From contig JAJDUI010000008.1 in assembly GCA_022826745.1 (NCBI GenBank), forward strand, positions 203,283 through 267,282: a stretch of 64,000 nucleotides of DNA, read 5' to 3'. Origin of the DNA: Thermoanaerobaculia bacterium. Its GTDB lineage: Bacteria > Acidobacteriota > Thermoanaerobaculia > Multivoradales > Multivoraceae. This document shows positions 17,319-25,765 of this stretch, piece after piece (positions within the stretch are counted from its first letter, which is position 1; the number at the start of each line of letters is the position of its first letter). Both the position numbers and the translations under genes were made by a program. The notes beneath the pieces are model-generated. The model searched no databases. It saw only the letters and a list, made by a program, of their open reading frames with translations, and had not been told where the DNA came from.

Positions 17319-17388
17319 GGGTGCGCGGGTCTTCTGACCCGCTGCCGCCGCAGGCGGCCTCGAAACGCGCCGGCCGAAGGCCGGCACC
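17319..17388. repeat. Intergenic palindromic repeat, copy 2
   Basis: GGGTGCGC then hairpin GCGGGTC-TTCT-GACCCGC (17325-17342), then GCCGCC-GCA-GGCGGC (17344-17358) and GCCGGCC-GAA-GGCCGGC (17369-17385). It has the same three-part order as the copies at 48.9 and (inverted) 57.1 kb. Confidence 0.8.
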
Positions 17389-17419
17389 TTGCTTCTGGCC
17401 GCGCTACGATGCTGGCCAG

Positions 17420-18478
17420 ATGCCGAAACCGCGCTCAATGAGCCCCGCTGCTACGGCGCTGTTCGTGCTGGCCGGGCCGCTCTTCGCCGACGAGAGCCCC
17501 GGCTGCTCGGCTTCCGCGTCCTCCGCCGCCGGCCTGACCGCTTCGGCGCCACCTGGAACCAGCGTCGACCTGGAGCTTGCCCACGGCGGCCTGATCCGGA
17601 GCTACCGCCTCCACCTGCCGGTCCGCTACGACGGCGCTTCGCCGGCGCCGCTCTGGCTGCACGTCCACGGCTACACCGGCAGCGCGCGGCACAGCGACGG
17701 CTGGACCGGTCTCTCGGAACTCTCCGACCGCGAGGGTTTCGTACTCGTGTTTCCGCAGGGCACGTCGTTCGAGGCCTCCATGGGTCCGCCGGGCCGGAGC
17801 CGGGAGGCGACGATCACGTCCTGGAACGATCTCGCCTGCAGCGCGCCGCTCAAGCCGGAGGCGCCGGCCTGCCGGGAGGACGCGGACCCGTACCCCTGCC
17901 CGCCGGAGTGCGGGACCTGCGGGCCGTGCAACTGGTGCTCGTGCCATGACGATGTCGGCTACATCGCCGCCCTGATCGACCACCTTTCGGCGGAGCTCTG
18001 TATCGACACGGACCGCATCTTCGCCTCCGGCTACAGCAACGGCGGCATGTTCGTCCACCGGCTCGGCTGCGCGCTCGGTGAACACCTGGCTGCGGTGGCG
18101 CCGATGCACGGTTACCTGGCGCGCGGCTTCAACTGCGCCGCTGAGGCGCCCGGCCCATCGATGCTGCTGGTCGGCGGTACGAGCGATCGCACCGTCCCGA
18201 TCGACGGTTCGCACGCCAGCGACGGCTACGTCTACACGTCGCAGGAAGGGGTGGCGGAGGAGTGGGCCGAGGCGCAGTCCTGCTCAGCCCAACCGGTCGC
18301 GGTCGAGACGCCCTGGGACGGCCGGCGGGAGCTGAGCTGCGTCGAGTATCCCGGTTGCGCCGGTGGCCGCGCCGTTCGCAGTTGCTCCTGGGACGGCGCC
18401 CACGTCTGGCCGCGCGACGACGCCGGCAACTTCGGCGGTGAGCTGATGTGGCGCTTCTTTAGCGGCGCGACGCGCTAG
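17420..18478 (+). CDS. Secreted PHB-depolymerase/feruloyl-esterase-like hydrolase
   Basis: 352 aa from ATG 17420; a second ATG lies at 17438. A TACGAT hexamer (17405-17410) precedes the start by 9 nt. N-terminal signal peptide ending LFADE. Alpha/beta-hydrolase of the LpqC/PHB-depolymerase esterase group: strand LWLHVHGYTG (oxyanion loop), nucleophile motif ASGYSNGGM, acid in GGTSDRTVP and His in WDGAHVWP. A Cys-rich insertion (about residues 150-175, with CPPECGTCGPCNWCSC) is longer than in most relatives and suggests several disulphides. Probably releases esters or short polymers outside the cytoplasm. Convergent with the Ldh2 gene, overlapping it by 4 bp at the stops. Confidence 0.85.
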   Translation: MPKPRSMSPAATALFVLAGPLFADESPGCSASASSAAGLTASAPPGTSVDLELAHGGLIRSYRLHLPVRYDGASPAPLWLHVHGYTGSARHSDGWTGLSELSDREGFVLVFPQGTSFEASMGPPGRSREATITSWNDLACSAPLKPEAPACREDADPYPCPPECGTCGPCNWCSCHDDVGYIAALIDHLSAELCIDTDRIFASGYSNGGMFVHRLGCALGEHLAAVAPMHGYLARGFNCAAEAPGPSMLLVGGTSDRTVPIDGSHASDGYVYTSQEGVAEEWAEAQSCSAQPVAVETPWDGRRELSCVEYPGCAGGRAVRSCSWDGAHVWPRDDAGNFGGELMWRFFSGATR

Positions 18479-19548
18479 GCCGCGATCGCTTCGAGCCGCC
18501 CGGCCGGCACACCCAGCCGCTCGCCGGCGGCGACGACCTGCCGCCAGGACTCGGCGTCGACCGGGATCGCTTCGGCGCGCTCGACGCGCATCGCACGCTC
18601 CGGGTCGCCGGGCACGAGCACGGGCTCTTCCGGGTCGGCGGCCGGCGATGCCTTGACATGGGCGACCAGGGCGGCGAGTTCGTGCTCCATCGCCGACTTG
18701 GCGATCAGCCGCTCGGGGTCGAACACGATCATGAACATGTTGTTGCAGATCGTGCCCTCCACCTCGTGCTCGGGCTGGGCGGTGCGTCCGCCGCTCAGCA
18801 TGCCGCCCAGGAGTTCGCAGAACACGGCCAGGCCGTAGCCCTTGTGGTCGCCGAAGGAAGTGAGCGCGCCGACAGGCTGCTTGAACAGGACGGCCGGGTC
18901 GCGGGTCTTGCGGCCGCGGTGGTCGATCAGCGAGCCTTCGGGCGTCTGCTCGCCCATGTTGTGCGCCACGCGGGCCTTGCCGTGGGCGATCCGGCTGGTC
19001 GCCATGTCGAGGAGGATCGGCGGCTGCGCGTCGCTGCCGGGCAGTGACAGGCAGATCGGGTTCGTCGAGTAACGGGCATCGGTGCCCCGGTAGGGCGCGA
19101 CCAGGGCCTGGTGGCCGACCACGTTGACGAAGTGGAGCGAAGCCAGGCCGGCCTCCGCCACCTGCTCGCCGTAGGTGCCGATCCGGCCCAGGTGGTGGCA
19201 GTAGCGGACGGGCGCCAGGACCACGCCGGTGCTCCGGCAGCGCTCGATCGCCGCCGCCGTCGCCTGGCGGCCGACCACCTGCCCGTAGCCCATGCCGCCG
19301 TCGAAGGTCATGATCGGGCCGTCGTCACGGACCAGTTCGACGGTCCGGTTCGGCTTCAGCGTGCCGTTGCCGAGGCTCCGCTCGTAGGCGGGAAGCATGC
19401 CGACGCCGTGGCTGTCGTGTCCCGAGAGGTTCGCCAGCACGAGATGGTCGGCGACGATCCGGGCTTCCTCCGGCTCGCTGCCGCTGGCTTCGAGGATCAT
19501 CGTGGCTGCCTCGCGCAGCGCCCGTGGATGGATGTCGATCGATTCCAA
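18475..19548 (-). CDS. Malate/L-lactate dehydrogenase-family (Ldh2) oxidoreductase
   Basis: 357 aa. The start is TTG 19548, supported by a strong GAGGAGG five bases upstream. Ldh2-family enzymes are NAD(P)-dependent 2-hydroxyacid dehydrogenases unrelated to classical LDH/MDH. Motifs seen: SGHDSHG near residue 43 (proton-relay His), ILLDMATS and the C-terminal GDHKGYGL substrate loop. Family members act on malate, L-lactate, ureidoglycolate, sulfolactate or imino acids; this one is not assignable further. The nearby LarA-like gene (21070) also handles 2-hydroxyacids, which may be related. Confidence 0.88.
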   Translation of the reverse strand: MESIDIHPRALREAATMILEASGSEPEEARIVADHLVLANLSGHDSHGVGMLPAYERSLGNGTLKPNRTVELVRDDGPIMTFDGGMGYGQVVGRQATAAAIERCRSTGVVLAPVRYCHHLGRIGTYGEQVAEAGLASLHFVNVVGHQALVAPYRGTDARYSTNPICLSLPGSDAQPPILLDMATSRIAHGKARVAHNMGEQTPEGSLIDHRGRKTRDPAVLFKQPVGALTSFGDHKGYGLAVFCELLGGMLSGGRTAQPEHEVEGTICNNMFMIVFDPERLIAKSAMEHELAALVAHVKASPAADPEEPVLVPGDPERAMRVERAEAIPVDAESWRQVVAAGERLGVPAGRLEAIAA

Positions 19549-19553
19549 GGTCG

Positions 19554-19560
19554 CCTCCTC
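19554..19560 (-). promoter_or_regulatory. Strong Shine-Dalgarno fixing a TTG start (Ldh2 gene)
   Basis: Minus-strand GAGGAGG, five bases before TTG 19548. No ATG or GTG is suitably placed, so the rare TTG start is credible. Confidence 0.6.
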
Positions 19561-19651
19561 GCCATGGCCGAACGGCCGGAAGCGGCGATCCTAGCCGGGT
19601 GTGCACCCGGTAAGGCGCACTTGGGACAAGGGACGGTAAGCTGACGCTTCG

Positions 19652-21043
19652 ATGCGCCCCTTCGCAGCCTCGTCGTTCCCGCTGGCCGGTTTGTTGCTGG
19701 TTCTGCTCGGCGTAGCCGCGCCCGGGCTCGCCCAACCCGATCCCGACTCCGGCTGGATCGATCTGACCGCCGGCGGGCTCGAGGAGGGATGGAGGCAGCT
19801 CGGCGGCGCCGCCGAGTACGCGCTGGAGGACGGGGTCGTCGTTGGCACCGCGGTGATCGAGACGCCGAACTCCTTTCTGGCGACGAAGGAGGAGTACGGC
19901 GACTTCGCCCTGCAACTGGAGTTCAGGATCGACGAGGGGCTCAACGCGGGAGTCCAGATCCGCAGTCACAGCTACCCCGACTACCGCAACGGCACGGTGC
20001 ACGGCTACCAGGTCGAGATCGACCCGAGCGAGCGTGCGTGGAGCGCCGGCATCTACGACGAGGCCCGGCGCGGCTGGCTGTTCCCGCTGTCCGTGAACCC
20101 CGCGGCGAGCCGGGCGTTCCGGCGGGGAGACTGGAACCACCTCTACATCGAGGCGATCGGCCCCGAGATCCGGACCTGGCTGAACAACGTGCCGGCGACG
20201 TTCCTGATCGACGAGATGACTGCGAGCGGCTTCATCGCGCTCCAGGTCCACTCGGTCGGACCGGAGCAGGGTGGACTGCAGGTTCGCTACCGAAACGTCC
20301 TGCTGCGAACCGAAGACCTCGCGCCGAGCGGACGGTCGTTCCCGTACGTCGTCGACACGCGGCCGAACCGGCTCTCCGAAGCGGAGGCCGCGATGGGCTG
20401 GAAGCTGCTCTTCGACGGCGAGAACACGGATGCCTGGCGGGGCGCCCACCGCGAGGACTTCCCGGCCGCTGGCTGGGAGGTCCGCGACGGCGAGTTGACG
20501 GTTCTTGCGTCGGAGCCGGGCGCGCAGCGAGGCGGGGGCATCGTGACCCGCGAGACGTTCTCCGCGTTCGAGCTCCAGTTGGAGTTCCGGATGACCGAAG
20601 GCGCGAACAGCGGCGTCAAGTACCTGGTCACGGAGGGCTACGGCTCGGCTCCCGGCACGGCGGTCGCGTTCGAGTACCAGATCCTGGACGACATGCGCCA
20701 CCCGGACGCCGAGGCCGGGCGCGACGGCAACCGGACGCTCGCCTCGCTCTACGATCTGCTGCCCGCGACCAAGGTCGGCCGTTTCGTCAAGGGGCCGGGC
20801 CGCTACAACCACGCCCGCATCGTCGTTCGCGCCGACGGCGCCGTGGAGCACTGGTTGAACCACCAGTTGGTGCTGGCGTTCGACCGGAACTCGGCGGAAC
20901 TCGACGAAGCGATCGCGTTGAGCAAGTTCGCCGGCCGGGACGGCTTCGGCAAGTGGCCGGAGGGCCGCATCCTGCTCCAGGACCACAGCGACGAAGTAGC
21001 GTTTCGCAGCATCAAGGTGCGTCGTCTCGACGAAGCGGACTGA
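19652..21043 (+). CDS. Secreted protein with two DUF1080 (3-keto-disaccharide hydrolase-like) domains
   Basis: 463 aa with a signal peptide ending GLAQ. Two tandem jelly-roll (LamG/concanavalin-like) DUF1080 units are clear. Unit 1 (~35-225) has YGDFALQLEFRID, GVQIRSH and VHGYQVEID. Unit 2 (~245-460) has WKLLFDGENTDAWRG, FELQLEFRMTEGANSGVKYLV and the closing VAFRSIKVRRL. DUF1080 proteins are abundant in sugar-degrading Bacteroidota, Planctomycetota and Acidobacteriota; some hydrolyse 3-keto-glycosides. Probably periplasmic carbohydrate turnover. Divergent from the Ldh2 gene; the gap holds a small palindrome at 19595-19610 (CCGGGTG-TG-CACCCGG). Confidence 0.87.
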   Translation: MRPFAASSFPLAGLLLVLLGVAAPGLAQPDPDSGWIDLTAGGLEEGWRQLGGAAEYALEDGVVVGTAVIETPNSFLATKEEYGDFALQLEFRIDEGLNAGVQIRSHSYPDYRNGTVHGYQVEIDPSERAWSAGIYDEARRGWLFPLSVNPAASRAFRRGDWNHLYIEAIGPEIRTWLNNVPATFLIDEMTASGFIALQVHSVGPEQGGLQVRYRNVLLRTEDLAPSGRSFPYVVDTRPNRLSEAEAAMGWKLLFDGENTDAWRGAHREDFPAAGWEVRDGELTVLASEPGAQRGGGIVTRETFSAFELQLEFRMTEGANSGVKYLVTEGYGSAPGTAVAFEYQILDDMRHPDAEAGRDGNRTLASLYDLLPATKVGRFVKGPGRYNHARIVVRADGAVEHWLNHQLVLAFDRNSAELDEAIALSKFAGRDGFGKWPEGRILLQDHSDEVAFRSIKVRRLDEAD

Positions 21044-21057
21044 GACGGCCGGCAGCG

Positions 21058-21063
21058 TAGGAT
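21058..21063 (+). promoter_or_regulatory. -10 element of the LarA-like gene (leaderless type)
   Basis: TAGGAT followed by 6 nt and ATG 21070, inside the 26-bp gap after the DUF1080 gene. No ribosome-binding site in the gap. Confidence 0.5.
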
Positions 21064-21069
21064 TCGCGG

Positions 21070-22368
21070 ATGCGCGTCCGCCTCGCCTACGGCCGCAGCG
21101 GCCTCGAGATCGAGGTTCCGCGTGAGCGGACGACCGTCATCGAGCCGGTCCAGGCGCCGGCGCTCGCGGATCCCGACGCCACCCTGACCGCGGCGCTACG
21201 CGCTCCGGTGGCCGGACCGCCGCTGCGGCAACTGGCGAGACCCGGGCAGACGGCGGCGATCTCGGTCTGCGACATCACCCGGGCGCAGCCCCGCCGGGAG
21301 ATGATCGGCGCGGTGCTGCGGGAGCTCGACGGCATCGTTCGGCCGGAAGACGTGGCCATCCTGATCGCGACCGGCACGCACCGGGCGAACACGGAATCGG
21401 AGTTGCGGGCGATGCTGGGCGACAAGATCCTGGGCGCCTGCCGCGTGATCAACCACGACGCTCGCGACGACTCCTCTCTGGTCGACCTGGGAGAAAGCGG
21501 CAATTGCGTTCCGACCCGGCTCTGCCGTCACTGGCTGGACGCCGATCTCCGGATCACGACCGGCTTTGTCGAGCCGCACTTCTTCGCCGGATTCTCGGGC
21601 GGCCCGAAGATGGTCGCACCGGGGCTCGCCGGGTTGGACACGGTGCTTACCCTGCACGACGCCGCCCGCGTCGGCGATCCGCGTTCGACGTGGGGGATCA
21701 TCGACGAGAACCCGATGCACAGCGACATCCGGGCGATCGCGGCGCGGCCGGAAGCGAAGCCGCACATGAGCGTCGACGTTCTGCTGGACCGGCAGCAGCG
21801 GATCACGCACGTCTTCGCGGGCGAACTCTTCGAGATGCACGCCCGGGCCTGCGCGGCCGCGAAGCCGATCGCCATGCGGGAGACCGGCCACCGGTTCGAG
21901 GTCGTGGTGACGACGAACTCCGGCTACCCGCTCGACCAGAACCTGTACCAGGCGGTGAAGGGGATGTCGGCCGCTGCCCAGGTGGTAGCCGACGGCGGCA
22001 CGATCCTCTGCGCGGCCGAGTGCAGCGACGGCATCCCCGACCACGGCCGCTATGCCGAGCTACTCGGACGTGGCGGTTCGCCGGAGGAACTGCTGGCGCA
22101 GATCGAGACCCGACCCGTGACCGAGCCGGACCAGTGGCAGGTCCAGGTCCAGGCGCTGATCCAGCGCCGCGCCCGGGTGCTGGTCAAGGCGGACGGCCTG
22201 AGCGAAGAGCAGCTTGCCGCCGCCCACTTCGAGCCGGCGACGGACCTCGATGCCGCGCTTGCCGAATGCGTGGCGAGCCGGCCCGACGCGCGAGTCTGCG
22301 TGTTGCCCGAGGGTCCGCAGACGATTCCGTACGTGGCTGATCGTCCCCGCTTCGCGGTGCGGTCTTGA
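21070..22368 (+). CDS. LarA-family nickel-pincer racemase/epimerase-like protein
   Basis: 432 aa. LarA racemises D/L-lactate using a nickel-pincer nucleotide. The family residues are present: His104 in TGTHR, His170 in GFVEPHFFAGFSGG, Lys180 (cofactor-linking position) in GGPKMVAPG and His196 in LTLHD. LarA homologues act on many 2-hydroxyacids, so lactate is not certain. The cofactor genes larB, larC and larE are not in this window. It starts 26 bp after the DUF1080 gene with its own -10-like box. A palindromic repeat follows the stop. Confidence 0.86.
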   Translation: MRVRLAYGRSGLEIEVPRERTTVIEPVQAPALADPDATLTAALRAPVAGPPLRQLARPGQTAAISVCDITRAQPRREMIGAVLRELDGIVRPEDVAILIATGTHRANTESELRAMLGDKILGACRVINHDARDDSSLVDLGESGNCVPTRLCRHWLDADLRITTGFVEPHFFAGFSGGPKMVAPGLAGLDTVLTLHDAARVGDPRSTWGIIDENPMHSDIRAIAARPEAKPHMSVDVLLDRQQRITHVFAGELFEMHARACAAAKPIAMRETGHRFEVVVTTNSGYPLDQNLYQAVKGMSAAAQVVADGGTILCAAECSDGIPDHGRYAELLGRGGSPEELLAQIETRPVTEPDQWQVQVQALIQRRARVLVKADGLSEEQLAAAHFEPATDLDAALAECVASRPDARVCVLPEGPQTIPYVADRPRFAVRS

Positions 22369-22369
22369 C

Positions 22370-22410
22370 GCCGCCTGCGGCGGCAGCGGGTCAGACGACC
22401 CGCGCACCCG
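22370..22410. repeat. Intergenic palindromic repeat, copy 3 (inverted orientation)
   Basis: GCCGCC-TGC-GGCGGC followed by GCGGGTC-AGAC-GACCCGC and GCACCC: the same parts as copy 2 in reverse order and complement. The LarA-like stop overlaps its edge. Confidence 0.75.
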
Positions 22411-22421
22411 GCGTAAGAAGA

Positions 22422-22451
22422 AAGGGCCTCTCCGTTGCCGGAGAGGCCCTT
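22422..22451 (-). terminator. Rho-independent terminator of the TonB-receptor gene
   Basis: A perfect hairpin with 13-bp arms (AAGGGCCTCTCCG) and a four-base loop, 50 bp downstream of the receptor stop. On the minus strand it runs into TTTCTTCTT, giving the U-rich tail. Confidence 0.88.
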
Positions 22452-22501
22452 GATTCTCGATGCCGCCGCGTCAGACGCGGCAGCTTGCGGTTCCGTTCAG
22501 C

Positions 22502-25441
22502 CTAGAAGCTGAACCGGCCGCCGATCTGCAACTGGCGCGGGCTCGTCGTCAGGAACGACGGGATACCGAGCGTGTCGGGAACGGCTCCGTTTCTGATGTT
22601 CCGCTGGCCGAAGCCGACGCCGAAGCTGTTCTGGTCGAACAGGTTGAAGGCCTCGACGAAGACATCGAGCCGCATGCCGTCGCCGAAGCGGAAGAACTTA
22701 CCGACCCGGACGTCGATCGTCTGGATCGACTCGTTCCGCTCCGTGTTCCGGCTGACGACGACGCCGCCCATCACTGCCCGGTAGTCGGGGCAGTTCCAGC
22801 CGACGGAGCTGCAGTAGGCGAAGTCGACGCCCGAGTCCACCAGCGTGTACGGGTAGCCCGACTGGTAGTTCAGGATGCCCGAGATCTGGAAGTCGGCCGG
22901 CAACTGGATCATGCCGGTGACCACCAGCCGATGCTCGACGTCACGGTCCGAGAGGCCCCAGTCGTAGTCCAGGTTGCCCGTGTCGGAGATCGTGACGCCG
23001 GTCGCCGAACGCTCGTTCGAGTCCGTGTCGCGATCCTTGCCCCAGGTGTAGTGGGCGCCGAACTGGTAGCGGCCGGTGAAGCGCCGGTTCACCTTGAAGG
23101 TGACGGCCTGGTACTCGGACTCGCCGCGGGACTGCCGGACCAGGATCTCGGCGCACTCGGCGCCCGGGACTCCGGGGCAGGTTCCCTCGTTGCGACCGTT
23201 CCACATCGGTCGGCCGTACTCGTCATAGCCGCCGAAGACCCGGTTGAAGTCCGTGTTGCGCTGCAGGCTGGTCGCCTCGGCGTACACGGCATCGACGCCG
23301 GCGCTCCAGCCGTTGCCGAGTTCCCGCTCCCAGCCGACGCTGGCGCGCAGGGTCTGCGCGTCGTCGAACTCGGGGTCGACGTAGGAGATGGCGGGGATGA
23401 TGCCCGGCGGCGGGTTCTCGTTGTTGATCTGCGTGCCGAGCGGCACGTACCCGTTGTCGCCCGGTCGCACGTTGATGCGGCCGTAGTTCGGCGGCACGCC
23501 GTTGGCCTGGACCTGGTTGGCGAACAGCAGGGTGGGCGTGCGGCCGAAGAAGAAGCCGATGCCGCCGCGGAGCACGGACCGGCCCTCGTCCTGCGCCAGG
23601 GCGAAGCCGAAGCGCGGCGCCAGGTTCTCGGTGTCCGGAATCTGGCGACCGTCCGGATGCAGATGGTCGAGGCCATCCGGGTTGTCCGTGGATGTGTAGC
23701 GGAGGCCGTAGCTGAGCGTCAGGTTGTCGCGCTTCAGGCTGTCCTGACCGTAGAAGGCGAGCGCTGCCTGCGTTTCGTCGTAGTTCGGATAGGTCGAATC
23801 GCCGAACCAGATGCGGGCGTTGCTCGCCTCGTTGTTCAGGAAGTCCTCCGGCGAACTGAAGTCGTAGCGGCCGTCACGGCTGCCGGCGAAGAGCTGGGCC
23901 AGGTCGTCCTTCGAGTAGTCGACGCCGAACTTCAGGTCGTGGGCGCCGAACAGGTAGGAGAAGTCGTTCTTGATCTGGAGCTGCTCTTCCTCGACGAAGA
24001 TCGGCAGAAAGTCGAACTTGCCGACGCTGTCGCGGGAGCCGAAGCGGAACCGGACCTGCGCCTCGATCGGCGTGCCGACGCGCAGCGACAGCCGGTCCAG
24101 GTTGTCCGTGGCGGACTGAATCCGGAACTCGTTCACGCCGCGGCTGCCGACCACCGAGGTCATCGACGCGATGAAGGAGAGCGTGTCCTCCGTCTTGAGC
24201 GATTCCTCGTCGAGGTAGCTGCTCTCGCGCTCGAAGTCCGTGAAGTTGGCCCGCAGGGTGATCAGGTTTGCGTCGCTGATCTGGTGGTCCAGCTTGCCGA
24301 ACAGGATCTGGTTGCTCACCGAGCGCAGGAACAGGCCGGTGGCGGAGCCGTCGGCGTTCCGGTCGAAACCGTCGACCAGGGCCGCGAAAGCCGGCTCCGT
24401 CTGGGCCCGCTGCATGATCAGGTCGTAGGTGCTGAGGTCCCCGGTCGAACGCAGCGAGCGGGTGAACGGAATGTCCTGGTCGCGCTGGTCGATGCCGAAG
24501 TAGTAGTGGGTGCGGTCCTGCTTGAACGGGCCGCCGATCGAGAAGCCGTAGTTCTGCGTGTCGAACTCGTCCACCGGACGCGAGCCATCGTTGCCGAAGT
24601 GGTCGTCCAGAGGCGACGAGGGCAAATCCTCGGCCATGCTGTCATCGCGGAAGAAGGCGAAGGCCGAACCGCGAACCTCGTTGGTCCCGGACTTGGTGAC
24701 CACGTTGACGAAGGCGCCGCCGTGCCGGCCGTACTCGGCCGAGAAGCCGTTGGTGATGACCTGGAACTGGCGGACCGTGTCCTGAGCGATGATCAGGCCG
24801 TCGTTCTCCGTCGCCTCACCGCCCCGGCCGTAGCCGAAGAAGGTGCTCTTGTTGTCCGCGCCGTCGACCGAGAGGCCGCTGTACATGCCGCGCTGGCCGG
24901 CCATCGTCAGGAAGCCGCGGGAGCGGTCGCGCTGGACGCCGGGCGTCAGGATCGCGAAGTCGGTGAAGTCGCGTCCGACGGTCGGCAGGCTCTCGATCGC
25001 CACCTCGTCGATGTAGTTGGCGGCGCCGGAGCGGCTGACCTCGATGATCGGCGCCTCGGAGGTGACGGTGATGACCTCGGAGGTCGACTCGATCTCGAGT
25101 GTCAGGTTGACGTCCTTGATCTGGCCGACGAGGACGGAGACATCGCTCTGCTGCGTCGTCTGCATGCCGGAGAGCTCGGCCGTCACCGTGTAGGTGCCGA
25201 CCTGGAGCGCCTTGGCGCTGTAGAAGCCGTTGGCGTCCGAGATCACGGCGCGGGCGATGCCGGTGTCCTGGTTGGTGGCGGTCACCGTGGCGCCGGGAAT
25301 GGCGTCGCCCTCGACATCCGAGATGAAGCCTTGGACGGTGCCGGTGATCGTCTGGGCAAGGCCGGCGCCGCCGATCAGGAAGGCGCAGGTCGTTGCCAGG
25401 AGGATTGCAAGAAGACGTGCCCGGGGACGGGTCGACTGCAT
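22502..25441 (-). CDS. TonB-dependent outer-membrane receptor, Oar-like
   Basis: 979 aa from ATG 25441, which has GAGGAG ten bases upstream; the open frame extends to 25672 but the signal peptide (~1-30, ending GAGLAQ) begins here. Residues ~31-118 are a carboxypeptidase-regulatory-like beta domain (GDAIPGATVTATNQDTG), then a TonB plug (~125-250, with ESLPTVGRDFTDFAILTPGV), then a long beta-barrel ending in the outer-membrane signature FSF. This Oar-type architecture is typical of Acidobacteriota and Bacteroidota, and takes up large substrates or peptides. No ExbB/ExbD/TonB is nearby. It has its own sigma-70-like promoter and a strong terminator, so it is a single-gene unit. Confidence 0.93.
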   Translation of the reverse strand: MQSTRPRARLLAILLATTCAFLIGGAGLAQTITGTVQGFISDVEGDAIPGATVTATNQDTGIARAVISDANGFYSAKALQVGTYTVTAELSGMQTTQQSDVSVLVGQIKDVNLTLEIESTSEVITVTSEAPIIEVSRSGAANYIDEVAIESLPTVGRDFTDFAILTPGVQRDRSRGFLTMAGQRGMYSGLSVDGADNKSTFFGYGRGGEATENDGLIIAQDTVRQFQVITNGFSAEYGRHGGAFVNVVTKSGTNEVRGSAFAFFRDDSMAEDLPSSPLDDHFGNDGSRPVDEFDTQNYGFSIGGPFKQDRTHYYFGIDQRDQDIPFTRSLRSTGDLSTYDLIMQRAQTEPAFAALVDGFDRNADGSATGLFLRSVSNQILFGKLDHQISDANLITLRANFTDFERESSYLDEESLKTEDTLSFIASMTSVVGSRGVNEFRIQSATDNLDRLSLRVGTPIEAQVRFRFGSRDSVGKFDFLPIFVEEEQLQIKNDFSYLFGAHDLKFGVDYSKDDLAQLFAGSRDGRYDFSSPEDFLNNEASNARIWFGDSTYPNYDETQAALAFYGQDSLKRDNLTLSYGLRYTSTDNPDGLDHLHPDGRQIPDTENLAPRFGFALAQDEGRSVLRGGIGFFFGRTPTLLFANQVQANGVPPNYGRINVRPGDNGYVPLGTQINNENPPPGIIPAISYVDPEFDDAQTLRASVGWERELGNGWSAGVDAVYAEATSLQRNTDFNRVFGGYDEYGRPMWNGRNEGTCPGVPGAECAEILVRQSRGESEYQAVTFKVNRRFTGRYQFGAHYTWGKDRDTDSNERSATGVTISDTGNLDYDWGLSDRDVEHRLVVTGMIQLPADFQISGILNYQSGYPYTLVDSGVDFAYCSSVGWNCPDYRAVMGGVVVSRNTERNESIQTIDVRVGKFFRFGDGMRLDVFVEAFNLFDQNSFGVGFGQRNIRNGAVPDTLGIPSFLTTSPRQLQIGGRFSF

Positions 25442-25589
25442 GGTTGGGTTTCTCCTCTGTGTCTGAGTTGGCGCCGTCGAACTCAACACGAGTTCACCGG
25501 CGTGCTGTTCACGCGTGGAAAGTTCGTCGACTGTCCGGGGTGGGTGGCGGTGGTGGGGCGCTCGCGCGCAAGGCCACGAACCGGACACG

Positions 25590-25618
25590 ACTATAAAGAC
25601 CGCTTCGCCCCCCGTCAA
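25590..25618 (-). promoter_or_regulatory. Sigma-70-like promoter of the TonB-receptor gene
   Basis: On the minus strand: TTGACG (25613-25618), a 17-bp spacer and TATAGT (25590-25595). It is one of the two best promoter matches in the window and predicts a start of transcription near 25583, leaving a ~140-nt 5' leader. Confidence 0.8.
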
Positions 25619-25653
25619 AGGAGCGGGGTTCGCTTCAAGATGTTGAATCGACG

Positions 25654-25702
25654 GGTCGAGCCAGGGCTTCATGCTGCGAGTCTCGACCAGGGCGTTGAAG
25701 CC
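25654..25702. other. Interleaved inverted repeats with H-type pseudoknot topology
   Basis: GGTCGAG (25654-25660) pairs with CTCGACC (25682-25688), and GGCTTCA (25665-25671) pairs with TGAAGCC (25696-25702). The order A-B-A'-B' would give a pseudoknot in RNA of either strand. It sits between the gltD stop and the receptor promoter. Could be chance. Confidence 0.3.
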
Positions 25703-25765
25703 ATCGTGAAGGGAGGGGCGGATGCGGGCGGGAATGTCCGCGTTACCACGGTTGTCCGGAGCACC

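Larger units (their letters stand above)
25442..25765. other. 324-bp intergenic region upstream of the TonB-receptor gene
   Basis: The only gene-free stretch over 300 bp. It holds the receptor's Shine-Dalgarno (25452-25457), a ~140-nt leader, the promoter at 25590-25618, and, beyond the promoter towards gltD, an interleaved pair of 7-bp inverted repeats (25654-25702). No gene or RNA family is recognisable. Confidence 0.7.

Noticed and set aside
19595..19610. CCGGGTG-TG-CACCCGG palindrome in the divergent Ldh2/DUF1080 gap as an operator
   Set aside because: Short, two-base loop, and no second copy in the window; not enough to call it a regulatory site.
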